The translations under genes were made by a program, and so were the position numbers. From NCBI RefSeq assembly GCF_001949145.1, contig NW_019091370.1:964189-996140 (forward strand): a stretch of 31,952 nucleotides of DNA, written 5' to 3'. Source of the stretch: Acanthaster planci. Taxonomy: Eukaryota; Echinodermata; Asteroidea; Valvatida; Acanthasteridae. Of this stretch, positions 30,901-31,952 are shown in pieces. The notes below the pieces were generated by a model, which was given only the letters and a program-made list of their open reading frames with translations, searched no databases and was not told the origin of the DNA. The first letter of the stretch is position 1, and each line of letters starts with the position of its first letter.

Positions 30901-31807
30901 AAAAGTACGAACCTTGCTGACTGGAATGCACAATTGTCTTGGATTTCCTGTGCTGTCAAATCCATGTTCCAGGCCTGCTAGATATGGGAGGGTGGAGCAT
31001 AGCATGTGTTTACCAAGAAAATGTTTTAACTTTTTCTTCCTGATAATAAAAATATGGTAGATATATTTCTCTAATCATAACTAAAACAGCCTTGTTATTT
31101 CTGCATTGGAAAGAGGGGTTGAGAAACTTTCTTTTAAAAGAGTGATTAAACAACTTGTTGACAGGGTTTCACCAATCAGATTCCTGAATTATTTTTTACC
31201 TGACCAATGAGCATTCAGAATTGAATCACTGTGACTACACCGTCTGCATTTGTCAGGTGACATCAGAAAGTGCAAGGATGCGGATGGCATGGCCCACAGC
31301 CAAGGCGAGTACTGGCGGCCATCCAACTGCGAGGAGTGCACGTGCGACAGTGGCATGACGCAGTGCCGACCAATCACCTGTGACGCCGAGCTGACTTGTA
31401 ACGACCCGCAGCCAGTGGCTGGTCTTTGTTGCCCAGTATGCCCGAGTAAGTCTCAGCTCGTGGTATGTCCGAGATTCAGGTTGGGCCGAAAGACAATCCT
31501 GCCTAGTTTTGTTTCATTTGCACCAAGAAAATTACAAGTTGACATTGCGCGGTTGCCAAGGTGGCGCATTTTGCTTAGGGTCTCAAACTGTTTCTCCCGC
31601 TTTCTTACTGTCACTCAGCCGACAACTTTGACGGCTGCGACATCAGCCACAACCGTCGCATCAACCACGGTGAGACGCTCAAGCTTGACGATTGCAACAC
31701 GTGCACCTGCACCGATGGCCGCTTTGACTGCACCGAGAAAGTCTGCCCGGCCCTGGACTGCGACAAGAGCGTCAAGAGAGATGGCGAATGCTGTGCCAAA
31801 TGCCCCA
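714..31807 (+). CDS. Partial giant multi-VWC (kielin/chordin-like) gene, 46 exons seen
   Basis: Forty-six GT-AG exons of 174 to 210 nt join in one frame and encode 2,883 residues. Each exon is one VWC domain with ten cysteines: C1-x(14-20)-C2-xx-C3-x-C4-x(6-7)-C5-x4-C6-x(4-5)-C7-x(8-11)-C8C9-xx-C10. The common core is G-x-x-Y-x-H-G-x-x-W between C1 and C2, D/N-G after C4, C-P after C6, and G-E-C-C near the end. VWC domains are secreted modules; in chordin, kielin and crossveinless-2 they bind BMP ligands. The usual junction is C-P-G, with the Gly codon split after its first base. No signal peptide, VWD, EGF or TIL domain is visible, so both ends lie outside the window. It could be a kielin-like BMP regulator or a structural matrix or mucus protein. 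Introns not listed separately show nothing I recognise. The split into one gene rather than two is inferred from unbroken phase and spacing. Confidence 0.9.
1370..1555 (+). CDS. VWC domain exon 2
   Basis: Encodes 62 residues between the acceptor TTTTCCAG and the donor CCAG|GTGGGT. It opens with the short hydrophobic linker V-I-I-G-P-P before C1. The ten cysteines have standard spacing (17, 6, 4, 4, 9). F replaces the usual W in Y-K-S-G-E-Q-F. It ends R-R-E-G-Q-C-C-L-E-C-P-G. Confidence 0.92.
1556..2262 (+). other. Intron 2, with an ACTCG-rich stretch
   Basis: A 707-bp intron. Around 1714-1760 the motif ACTCG/GACTCG recurs and forms a short palindrome, GACTCGAGTC. This looks like a degenerate simple repeat. 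No open frame with VWC or other domain features was found. Confidence 0.6.
2263..2436 (+). CDS. VWC domain exon 3 (shortest exon)
   Basis: Encodes 58 residues, the shortest exon of the set, entering as (G)CT-GAA-CCT-TGC and leaving at CCAG|GTATGC. The C7-C8 loop has eight residues (T-A-E-D-V-P-D-A) instead of nine, and the usual G before C-C is missing. W is present (H-G-S-Q-W). N-C-T at C7 is a possible but unusual N-glycosylation sequon because its middle residue is a disulfide cysteine. Confidence 0.9.
2813..3122. repeat. Imperfect long inverted repeat, arms about 80 nt
   Basis: The left arm (2813-2891) begins AAGTTCGATCAATAAGGC. The right arm (3040-3122), read in reverse complement, begins AAGTTCGTTCAATAAGGC. 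Similarity continues through ATGGACAGAG and ATTGATG. The loop is about 150 nt. It lies inside the candidate transposon and could be an older foldback element. Confidence 0.65.
3131..3371. repeat. Inverted repeat with 24-nt perfect arms
   Basis: Positions 3131-3154 and 3348-3371 are exact reverse complements over 24 nt, starting GGCCGTTTTCCAATACTC. Weaker similarity extends inward through CAGGCTTC. It lies directly next to the preceding inverted repeat. Confidence 0.75.
4050..4232 (+). CDS. VWC domain exon 4
   Basis: Encodes 61 residues, G-D-T-P-C through C-E-G. All ten cysteines are present; the C4-C5 loop is one residue longer than usual (L-E-G-G-S-I-F). F stands in for W (V-K-G-Q-R-F). The end, R-R-E-G-D-C-C, resembles exon 2. 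The donor GAAG|GTAATG lacks the +5 G, so it is weaker than its neighbours. Confidence 0.92.
4435..4617 (+). CDS. VWC domain exon 5
   Basis: Encodes 61 residues after the acceptor CATTTTTAG, starting E-E-G-F-C. Ten cysteines are present. The C4-C5 loop is seven residues (S-T-S-L-T-V-K) and lacks the D/N-G turn. The residue after C6 is D rather than P (C-D-I-P-R-C). F replaces W. The exit linker is C-Q-G. Confidence 0.91.
5020..5202 (+). CDS. VWC domain exon 6
   Basis: Encodes 61 residues, E-K-F-C through C-A-G, after a strong acceptor (TTTTTTGCCTTCCAG). The C7-C8 loop is 11 residues (P-L-T-S-V-I-L-K-P-G-D), two longer than the usual nine. W is replaced by F (D-G-A-T-F). The donor GTTTGT is weak. 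The frame was confirmed by cysteine spacing and by the length being a multiple of three. Confidence 0.9.
5380..5565 (+). CDS. VWC domain exon 7
   Basis: Encodes 62 residues after a 177-bp intron, starting E-P-T-P-S-C. It has C-W-C at C3-C4, an extra residue between C6 and C7 (M-A-Q-Q-S), and no proline after C6. It ends V-E-G-Q-C-C-P-I-C-T-G. W is present in G-A-R-W. The sequence is more divergent than average, but all ten cysteines are kept. Confidence 0.9.
5807..6001 (+). CDS. VWC domain exon 8 with polyproline linker
   Basis: Encodes 65 residues. The domain is preceded by five consecutive prolines (D-P-P-P-P-P-E-Q-D-C), a stiff linker not seen elsewhere in the window. The G of H-G-x-x-W is replaced (Q-H-R-S-R-W). 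C3 is preceded by G-Y. It exits as C-V-G at GTTG|GTAAGC. Confidence 0.92.
6358..6540 (+). CDS. VWC domain exon 9 (degenerate core)
   Basis: Encodes 61 residues, D-D-T-K-A-C through C-P-G, after the acceptor TTTCCAAG. The ten cysteines and their spacing are standard, but H-G-x-x-W has become H-L-A-V-F. The C4-C5 loop is aromatic (Y-D-R-A-F-Y) with no glycine, and C6 is followed by R-K-L-T instead of P. The reading frame is intact, so it is divergent rather than broken. Confidence 0.9.
6541..7119 (+). other. Intron 9
   Basis: A 579-bp intron with a T-rich run near its start and a short hairpin around 6689-6704, TGGGCAC-CA-GTGCCCA. No exon-like frame or transposon ends were recognised. Confidence 0.6.
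7120..7329 (+). CDS. VWC domain exon 10 (longest exon)
   Basis: Encodes 70 residues, the longest of the set, with a ten-residue linker before C1 (D-P-V-I-G-P-Q-R-L-N). C1-C2 is 18 residues and C7-C8 is 11. F-F replaces the usual x-W. It ends C-S-R-C-R and leaves at AGAT|GTAAGG, so the split codon joins T to CT in the next exon and gives Ser instead of the usual Gly. A T at the last exon base is unique here. Confidence 0.9.
7334..7346 (+). promoter_or_regulatory. DR1-like nuclear receptor half-site pair in intron 10
   Basis: GGGTCAAAGGTCA is one base from the DR1 consensus AGGTCA-A-AGGTCA. Another match, AGGTCAAAGGGCA, lies on the minus strand at 27332-27344. Both are intronic and short enough to arise by chance. 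Function is only a possibility. Confidence 0.2.
7461..7850. mobile_element. Candidate MITE (about 390 bp, imperfect TIRs)
   Basis: The segment 7461-7505, TTAGCGCCGTCTGCGCATAT and on, pairs with the reverse complement of 7806-7850, which begins TTAGCGTCTATCTGCGCA. Both continue through CCGCAT and AAGGCT/GAGGCT. The interior is AT-rich with no coding frame. I saw no clear target-site duplication, so the exact ends are uncertain. Confidence 0.5.
8026..8211 (+). CDS. VWC domain exon 11
   Basis: Encodes 62 residues after CTCTCCTCAG. The split codon from exon 10 reads TCT (Ser), giving S-D-I-T-K-C. Cysteine spacing is standard. The core is Y-S-H-N-D-R-W, with N in place of G. The C4-C5 loop D-N-G-V-V-K is typical. 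It exits C-P-E-G at GAAG|GTAAGC. Confidence 0.93.
8537..8722 (+). CDS. VWC domain exon 12
   Basis: Encodes 62 residues, V-S-P-V-P-P-C through C-P-G. All ten cysteines have standard spacing, with Y-T-D-G-Q-Q-W in the first loop. It ends V-V-K-G-E-C-C-R-V-C-P-G. The donor is a strong GTGAGT, followed by a short 170-bp intron. Confidence 0.94.
8893..9081 (+). CDS. VWC domain exon 13
   Basis: Encodes 63 residues, G-D-A-Q-P-C through C-H-G. The C7-C8 loop is 11 residues (S-L-A-N-A-F-L-V-Q-G-E). F replaces both Y and W (T-F-K-H-G-E-V-F). The exit linker is C-H-G at CATG|GTAAGA. Confidence 0.93.
9389..9574 (+). CDS. VWC domain exon 14 with RGD
   Basis: Encodes 62 residues, G-D-L-R-R-P-C through C-P-G. 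R-G-D (9451-9459) sits immediately before C2 in Q-Q-W-P-R-G-D-C, a loop position that could be exposed. Cysteine spacing is standard. The donor GTATTT is weak. Confidence 0.94.
9575..10035 (+). other. Intron 14
   Basis: A 461-bp intron. Its last 100 bases translate as a hydrophobic stretch that imitates a signal peptide, but this is the pyrimidine-rich tract before the acceptor CCAACTCAG. No repeat was recognised. Confidence 0.65.
10036..10227 (+). CDS. VWC domain exon 15 (degenerate core)
   Basis: Encodes 64 residues, E-D-L-R-P-C through C-P-G. C1-C2 is 20 residues, the longest in the window. Neither Y nor W is present in V-P-H-G-V-R-G-V-V. The C4-C5 loop S-N-A-E-F-T lacks the usual glycine. 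N-D-S before C8 is an N-glycosylation sequon. All ten cysteines, both splice sites and the frame are intact. Confidence 0.9.
10451..10682 (-). mobile_element. tRNA-derived SINE (MIR-like layout)
   Basis: On the minus strand an A-box-like TGGTCTAGTGG (10666-10676) is followed by a B-box-like GGTGCGAATCC (10619-10629), as in tRNA-derived SINE heads. Downstream comes GACCCTGGGCAAGTCATCTT and then a segment containing AAATGGGGACC, which resembles the body and tail of MIR/L2-type SINEs. Ends are approximate and no target-site duplication was identified. Confidence 0.6.
10759..10938 (+). CDS. VWC domain exon 16
   Basis: Encodes 60 residues, D-Q-P-T-C through C-K-G. The first loop reads Y-R-Y-V-H-G-Q-T-W and the C4-C5 loop V-D-G-G-I-L. 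It ends V-E-G-E-C-C-P-R-C-K-G, with K rather than P in the exit linker. Splice sites are TGACACAG and AAAG|GTGAGT. Confidence 0.94.
11378..11560 (+). CDS. VWC domain exon 17
   Basis: Encodes 61 residues, D-A-A-K-V-C through C-P-G. This is a textbook domain with Y-D-H-G-A-T-W, N-D-G after C4 and A-E-G-E-C-C-R-R-C. The open frame continues far upstream, but the proline/serine-rich stretch there lies before the acceptor TTCCGACAG and is intronic. Confidence 0.93.
11581..11634 (-). mobile_element. tRNA-like SINE head, copy 1
   Basis: The minus strand carries a perfect B box, GGTTCGAATCC (11583-11593), preceded by CTGGTAGAGCGATC, which resembles the D-arm of a tRNA. The spacing is too short for a full cloverleaf, so this is a tRNA-derived remnant and not a tRNA gene. 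Confidence 0.45.
11706..11765 (-). mobile_element. tRNA-like SINE head, copy 2
   Basis: A second B box, GGTTCGAATCC (11711-11721, minus strand), is preceded by GTAGGTAAAGCTATAGGTAC. It has the same orientation as copy 1 and lies about 128 bp away, so the pair may be one dimeric SINE or two insertions. Confidence 0.45.
12170..12270 (+). repeat. Dispersed repeat, copy A
   Basis: It contains TTTTGCATATTCATGAG and then CTCAATGTTGCACTGATTTG. The reverse complement of 13330-13440 carries TTTGCATATTCATGAG and CTCAATGCTGCAGTTATTTC in the same order, with TTTGGTGC before each. The family is unknown. Confidence 0.6.
12737..12919 (+). CDS. VWC domain exon 18
   Basis: Encodes 61 residues, D-D-P-P-P-C through C-P-G. 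The first loop E-T-S-S-G-T-F-S-P-G-E-A-W has F for Y. The C4-C5 loop is V-G-G-M-E-E. It ends V-I-G-E-C-C-R-R-C-P-G. It is flanked by inverted copies of the same dispersed repeat in the two neighbouring introns. Confidence 0.94.
12920..13698 (+). other. Intron 18
   Basis: A 779-bp AT-rich intron. Positions 13330-13440 hold the inverted partner of the repeat in intron 17. Nothing else was recognised. Confidence 0.65.
13330..13440 (-). repeat. Dispersed repeat, copy B (inverted)
   Basis: It matches copy A at 12170-12270 in reverse complement over the TTTGGTGC, CATATTCATGAG and CTCAATG segments in the same order. The identity is moderate, so both copies are old. Confidence 0.6.
13699..13881 (+). 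CDS. VWC domain exon 19
   Basis: Encodes 61 residues, A-E-T-R-S-C through C-P-G. The core is Y-R-H-K-E-Q-W, with K in place of G. The segment before C8 is L-Q-L-D-D-I, so the usual G-E/Q-C-C is missing. C4-C5 is I-D-G-T-V-D. Ten cysteines have standard spacing. Confidence 0.93.
13882..14588 (+). other. Intron 19
   Basis: A 707-bp intron between the donor GTGAGC and the acceptor ATCTGCAG. I see no repeat, RNA gene or exon-like frame in it. Confidence 0.6.
14589..14783 (+). CDS. VWC domain exon 20
   Basis: Encodes 65 residues, G-E-P-L-R-N-M-C through C-P-G. The C7-C8 loop is 11 residues (T-G-G-E-P-V-A-Q-E-G-Q). The core is Y-S-H-Q-Q-E-W, with Q in place of G. The C4-C5 loop N-D-G-I-V-T is canonical, and the donor is GTGAGT. 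Confidence 0.93.
15250..15432 (+). CDS. VWC domain exon 21
   Basis: Encodes 61 residues, E-E-A-M-S-C through C-P-G. The first loop is Y-D-H-G-K-T-W-Q-D-G-D. C6 is followed by S instead of P (C-S-V-P-D-C). The segment D-T-E-V-C resembles S-T-E-V-C of exon 41. It ends V-E-G-K-C-C-L-L-C-P-G. Confidence 0.94.
15433..16247 (+). other. Intron 21, with a TAATTAA simple repeat
   Basis: An 815-bp intron. Positions 15913-15940 are a short (AATTAAT)n simple repeat. A weak B-box-like GGTTCCAACCC lies at about 15553. No coding signal was found. Confidence 0.6.
16248..16442 (+). CDS. VWC domain exon 22 (weak donor)
   Basis: Encodes 65 residues, D-V-A-P-A-R-D-C through C-P-(S/N). The core is Y-P-H-S-Y-R-W, with S for G, and C7-C8 is 11 residues. 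The last exon base is A, and the donor CCAA|GTAATG lacks both the -1 G and the +5 G. The split codon becomes AAC (Asn) when joined to exon 23. Confidence 0.9.
16848..17033 (+). CDS. VWC domain exon 23
   Basis: Encodes 62 residues, N-Q-T-K-P-C through C-A-G. C1-C2 is 18 residues with F-P-H-G-K-R-W. The C4-C5 loop F-N-S-D-I-S lacks glycine. C7-C8 is D-K-V-V-P-V-E-G-Q. The N-Q-T at the start, created by the junction with exon 22, is an N-glycosylation sequon in the linker. Confidence 0.93.
17150..17347 (+). CDS. VWC domain exon 24
   Basis: Encodes 66 residues after the shortest intron of the window (116 bp), starting D-Q-P-A-L-R-P-D-S-C. The core has a double W (H-G-E-W-W). C7-C8 is ten residues (E-G-T-P-I-Q-E-E-G-K). 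Retaining the short intron would shift the frame, since 116 is not a multiple of three. Confidence 0.93.
17609..17788 (+). CDS. VWC domain exon 25 (short final loop)
   Basis: Encodes 60 residues, A-D-A-E-S-C through C-K-G. C7-C8 is only eight residues (D-E-T-E-D-V-G-Q). The domain is acidic with few basic residues. The C4-C5 loop D-D-Q-S-V-S lacks glycine. The donor AAAG|GTACAT is weak. Confidence 0.92.
17967..18155 (+). CDS. VWC domain exon 26 (lysine-rich)
   Basis: Encodes 63 residues, G-D-P-A-F-K-K-C through C-P-G. It has 11 lysines, including Y-K-K-K-E-Y-K-H-G in the first loop, and the W position is I (V-V-I). It ends I-K-G-E-C-C-K-K-C-P-G, identical in its last nine residues to exon 28. 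The basic surface may favour glycosaminoglycans; that is inference. Confidence 0.92.
18395..18577 (+). CDS. VWC domain exon 27 (possible alternative acceptor)
   Basis: Encodes 61 residues, E-D-V-K-S-C through C-P-G, from the acceptor CTCGACAG. An equally good acceptor, GGTTTTCCAG, lies 39 nt upstream at 18355 in the same phase with no stop between, and would add a 13-residue linker. The core Y-K-H-G-Q-K-W is canonical. The donor is CCTG|GTTAGT. Confidence 0.91.
18941..19129 (+). CDS. VWC domain exon 28
   Basis: Encodes 63 residues, G-V-A-P-L-K-F-C through C-P-G. The first loop K-K-Y-K-H-G-E-F-W is basic and resembles exon 26, as does the end V-K-G-E-C-C-K-K-C-P-G. C4-C5 is A-D-G-E-I-H. Exons 26 and 28 may be products of one duplication. 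Confidence 0.93.
19130..19765 (+). other. Intron 28
   Basis: A 636-bp intron ending in TTTGTCCCACAG. I recognise no repeat or exon-like sequence in it. Confidence 0.6.
19766..19954 (+). CDS. VWC domain exon 29 (degenerate first loop)
   Basis: Encodes 63 residues, D-Q-M-R-Q-C through C-P-G. C1-C2 is 19 residues, and the Y-x-H-G motif is replaced by G-D-V-R-D-H-L-E-K-W. C8 is preceded by P-E-N-Q instead of x-E-G-x. The remaining loops, including Y-N-G-K-V-S, are ordinary. Confidence 0.92.
19955..20691 (+). other. Intron 29
   Basis: A 737-bp intron with a G9 run at about 20290 and a long pyrimidine-rich stretch (about 20400-20690) before the acceptor. No coding or mobile-element signal was recognised. 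Confidence 0.6.
20692..20892 (+). CDS. VWC domain exon 30 (tandem acceptors)
   Basis: Encodes 67 residues if the first acceptor (AAACAG, 20691) is used: D-T-D-P-P-E-L-T-A-K-G-C through C-P-G. AGs at 20697 and 20715 are also in phase and would remove two or eight linker residues. I chose the first AG after the pyrimidine tract. The domain is canonical (Y-Q-H-G-E-R-W, D-N-G-R-V-N), except that C6 is followed by G. Confidence 0.9.
21189..21374 (+). CDS. VWC domain exon 31
   Basis: Encodes 62 residues, D-D-A-Q-S-C through C-E-G. C1-C2 is 18 residues; from here on this is the common length. Core: E-Y-P-H-G-E-E-W-R-D-G-D. C4-C5 is S-N-G-K-I-D, close to exons 32 and 36. The donor GTATTT is weak. 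Confidence 0.94.
21544..21732 (+). CDS. VWC domain exon 32
   Basis: Encodes 63 residues after a 169-bp intron, G-Q-P-F-E-T-C through C-V-G. C1-C2 is 18 residues because of an extra residue after W (E-R-W-Y-G-K-S-H). It ends V-K-V-K-G-Q-C-C-R-V-C-V-G at GTGG|GTAGGT. Confidence 0.94.
21733..22689 (+). other. Intron 32
   Basis: A 957-bp AT-rich intron. Positions 22134-22199 translate as a zinc-finger-like C-x2-C-x12-H-x4-H string in an otherwise featureless frame, probably a coincidence or a relic. No transposon ends were recognised. Confidence 0.55.
22690..22875 (+). CDS. VWC domain exon 33
   Basis: Encodes 62 residues, D-D-F-A-T-C through C-P-(S/T). The Y position is R (T-R-R-K-H-G-E-E-W). 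It ends D-E-G-K-C-C-P-R-C-P. The last base is A (CCAA|GTAAGA), and the split codon becomes ACC (Thr) with exon 34. The acceptor TTTATTCAAG has a poor pyrimidine tract. Confidence 0.92.
23237..23428 (+). CDS. VWC domain exon 34
   Basis: Encodes 64 residues, T-D-P-T-P-K-T-C through C-P-G. C1-C2 is 18 residues with Y-I-S-G-Q-S-W-R-K-G-P, similar to exon 40 (Y-R-S-G-E-S-W-T-K-G-P). C7-C8 is S-D-P-K-T-L-A-G-E, again like exon 40 (A-D-P-K-R-L-V-D-E). The donor GTAACC is weak. Confidence 0.93.
23429..24293 (+). other. Intron 34
   Basis: An 865-bp intron with no recognised repeat or coding signal. It ends in a good tract, TTTGTCTTGCAG. Confidence 0.6.
24294..24479 (+). CDS. VWC domain exon 35
   Basis: Encodes 62 residues, E-D-I-P-T-C through C-P-G. 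The core is Y-K-H-G-E-T-W-Q-P-N-P with 18 residues C1-C2. C4-C5 is M-E-G-T-S-V. D-N-P-V-N-V-E-G-E-C-C-P-K-C-P-G closes the domain. The donor is GTGAGT. Confidence 0.93.
24884..25072 (+). CDS. VWC domain exon 36 with RGD
   Basis: Encodes 63 residues, G-V-P-T-P-K-S-C through C-T-G. R-G-D (24910-24918) lies two residues after C1 (C-Q-R-G-D-Q). The Y position is R-A (P-R-A-H-G-E-T-W). It ends V-K-V-K-G-E-C-C-R-R-C-T-G at ACTG|GTCAGT. Confidence 0.93.
25344..25529 (+). CDS. VWC domain exon 37
   Basis: Encodes 62 residues, E-D-A-K-D-C through C-P-G. C1-C2 is 18 residues with Y-K-H-G-E-T-F, so F replaces W. C6 is followed by N (C-N-P-T-D-C), and C8 is preceded by P-S-N-E rather than x-E-G-x. The donor is CCTG|GTTAGT. 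Confidence 0.92.
25530..26102 (+). other. Intron 37
   Basis: A 573-bp intron with no recognised repeat or exon-like frame. The acceptor is TTGCCCCTGTAG. Confidence 0.6.
26103..26291 (+). CDS. VWC domain exon 38
   Basis: Encodes 63 residues, G-E-P-T-P-A-P-C through C-V-G. The Y position is V (R-E-V-A-S-G-D-W-W), with a double W as in exon 24. C4-C5 is N-N-G-I-V-G. It ends V-K-V-P-G-E-C-C-R-I-C-V-G at GTCG|GTAAGC. Confidence 0.93.
26292..26973 (+). other. Intron 38
   Basis: A 682-bp AT-rich intron in which I recognise nothing. It ends in AATCGATTTCAG. Confidence 0.6.
26974..27159 (+). CDS. VWC domain exon 39
   Basis: Encodes 62 residues, D-E-P-D-T-G-C through C-P-G. The first loop is R-R-L-Q-T-G-E-S-F, with L for Y and F for W. 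C4-C5 is Y-F-G-S-L-E. C8 is preceded by A-R-D-E. A decayed fragment with the same L-Q-T-G-E-S-F-R lies in the next intron. Confidence 0.92.
27511..27575 (+). pseudogene. Relic VWC exon fragment in intron 39
   Basis: After an acceptor-like TTGGTTTTCAG and in phase 1, the frame reads D-F-C-G-D-Q-A-E-H-G-P-R-C and then L-Q-T-G-E-S-F-R (27549-27572). That octet is identical to exon 39, and at DNA level CAGACAGG-x-GAGAG-x-TT is shared. The match ends there: no C2-C10 follow and there is no in-phase donor. It looks like a truncated, decayed duplicate of exon 39. Confidence 0.55.
27675..27863 (+). CDS. VWC domain exon 40
   Basis: Encodes 63 residues, D-E-P-V-P-A-P-C through C-P-G, after a T10 tract and CCCAAG. 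The core is Y-R-S-G-E-S-W-T-K-G-P. C8 is preceded by L-V-D-E, with D for G. C4-C5 is N-N-G-K-I-S. A 154-bp intron follows. Confidence 0.93.
28018..28203 (+). CDS. VWC domain exon 41 with RGD and sequon
   Basis: Encodes 62 residues, D-E-L-K-S-C through C-P-G. R-G-D (28080-28088) lies directly before C2 (N-F-R-R-G-D-C), the same place as in exon 14. N-V-T after C1 is an N-glycosylation sequon. F replaces W. C-P-A-P-D-C matches exon 27. Confidence 0.93.
28204..28732 (+). other. Intron 41
   Basis: A 529-bp intron, donor GTAAGC and acceptor TTTGCATCAG. No repeat or coding signal was recognised. Confidence 0.6.
28733..28930 (+). CDS. VWC domain exon 42
   Basis: Encodes 66 residues, G-D-R-V-M-K-G-C through C-P-P-G. 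The Y position is M (Q-K-M-R-H-G-E-S-W). C7-C8 is ten residues (D-Q-P-L-K-R-E-P-D-E) without the usual G. It is strongly basic, like exons 26 and 28. The exit linker has an extra proline; the donor is CCTG|GTCAGT. Confidence 0.93.
29410..29607 (+). CDS. VWC domain exon 43
   Basis: Encodes 66 residues, D-P-D-N-A-C through C-P-P-P-G-G. The C4-C5 loop is seven residues (T-E-L-G-G-V-R). H-G is replaced by P-R (Y-M-P-R-E-K-W). A second in-phase donor, CCTG|GTGGTA, lies 3 nt earlier, but GGTG|GTAAGA is stronger and was chosen. Confidence 0.92.
29608..30289 (+). other. Intron 43
   Basis: A 682-bp AT-rich intron in which I recognise nothing. The acceptor is TTTCCATCTTCAG. Confidence 0.6.
30290..30469 (+). 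CDS. VWC domain exon 44 (shortened first loop)
   Basis: Encodes 60 residues, E-I-K-P-L-T-F-C through C-A-S. C1-C2 is only 14 residues (T-A-T-R-R-E-G-D-T-W-Q-P-T-P), missing the segment that carries G-x-x-Y. Ten cysteines remain. C6 is followed by D, and C8 is preceded by P-D-D. The last exon base is A (GCAA|GTAAGA). Confidence 0.91.
30470..31256 (+). other. Intron 44
   Basis: A 787-bp AT-rich intron with no recognised repeat or exon-like frame, ending in CATTTGTCAG. Confidence 0.6.
31257..31445 (+). CDS. VWC domain exon 45
   Basis: Encodes 63 residues, S-D-I-R-K-C through C-P-(S/T). C6-C7 has five residues (D-A-E-L-T) instead of four. The Y position is H (M-A-H-S-Q-G-E-Y-W). C8 is preceded by A-G-L. 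The last exon base is A (CCGA|GTAAGT), so the split codon is ACC (Thr) with exon 46. Confidence 0.92.
31619..31807 (+). CDS. VWC domain exon 46 (last in window)
   Basis: Encodes 63 residues, T-D-N-F-D-G-C through C-P, after a 173-bp intron. The core is I-N-H-G-E-T-L, lacking both Y and W. C4-C5 is T-D-G-R-F-D. It ends R-D-G-E-C-C-A-K-C-P. The donor CCCA|GTAAGT is in phase 1, so the gene continues beyond the window unless the exon is read through. Confidence 0.92.
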
Positions 31808-31952
31808 GTAAGTCCAATGCCTCCGGGTAGACTGAAATAAATGCAGTAAATATAAGATTTCTCCTTTTGGAGACCCTACTTTCTAACCCCTTCGCTACGG
31901 ACGACTGCTACTACCGCGCCATTGTGTGAGGATTAGTGCCTACCACACATAC
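31808..31952 (+). other. Start of intron 46, with an in-frame stop and AATAAA
   Basis: After the donor, reading through gives S-K-S-N-A-S-G and a TAG stop (31828-31830), with AATAAA at 31836-31841. This would be an alternative end if the intron were retained and polyadenylated. The default reading is an ordinary intron. Confidence 0.4.

Noticed and set aside
714-31807. Reading the regular exon spacing as a CRISPR array or bacterial repeat system
   Set aside because: The repeated units are protein-coding, diverged at DNA level, and separated by GT-AG introns of very different lengths.
544-31817. Many open frames on the minus strand and in other plus frames opposite VWC exons
   Set aside because: They mirror the GC-rich exons, have no domain pattern, and lose the cysteine spacing seen in the plus-strand frame.

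Overview
The window is one piece of a eukaryotic, intron-rich gene on the plus strand. I find 46 consecutive coding exons (714 to 31807). Each encodes exactly one von Willebrand factor type C (VWC, chordin-like CR) domain, and each starts and ends in phase 1. Together they encode 2,883 residues, about 460 of them cysteine. The gene is open at both ends: there is no start codon, signal peptide, C-terminal domain or stop, so the full protein is larger. Of families I know, kielin/chordin-like secreted BMP regulators come closest, but I recall far fewer VWC domains in those (roughly 18 to 27). I give no gene symbol.

Organism: GT-AG introns of about 0.1 to 1.6 kb, GC-rich exons in AT-rich introns, tRNA-derived SINE-like copies and small inverted-repeat elements suggest an animal. 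A marine invertebrate deuterostome (amphioxus, hemichordate or echinoderm) is a guess; the sequence alone cannot settle it.

Layout: 1-713 is intron. Exons 1-10 (714-7329) are the most varied in sequence and linker. Exons 11-30 (8026-20892) are more uniform, nearly all with 17 residues between the first two cysteines. Exons 31-46 (21189-31807) mostly have 18, which suggests a separate round of exon amplification. Intron 3 holds a possible 1.28 kb transposon with terminal inverted repeats, intron 10 a small MITE-like element, intron 15 a tRNA-derived SINE, and intron 17 two tRNA-like SINE heads. Introns 17 and 18 hold inverted copies of one repeat on either side of exon 18. Intron 39 holds a decayed fragment of a VWC exon.

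How the parts work together: every exon is symmetric, so any exon can be duplicated, lost or skipped without breaking the frame. The product should be a long secreted, disulfide-rich string of small beads. By family analogy it would bind BMP/TGF-beta ligands or act as extracellular matrix; that is inference. No second gene was found on either strand.
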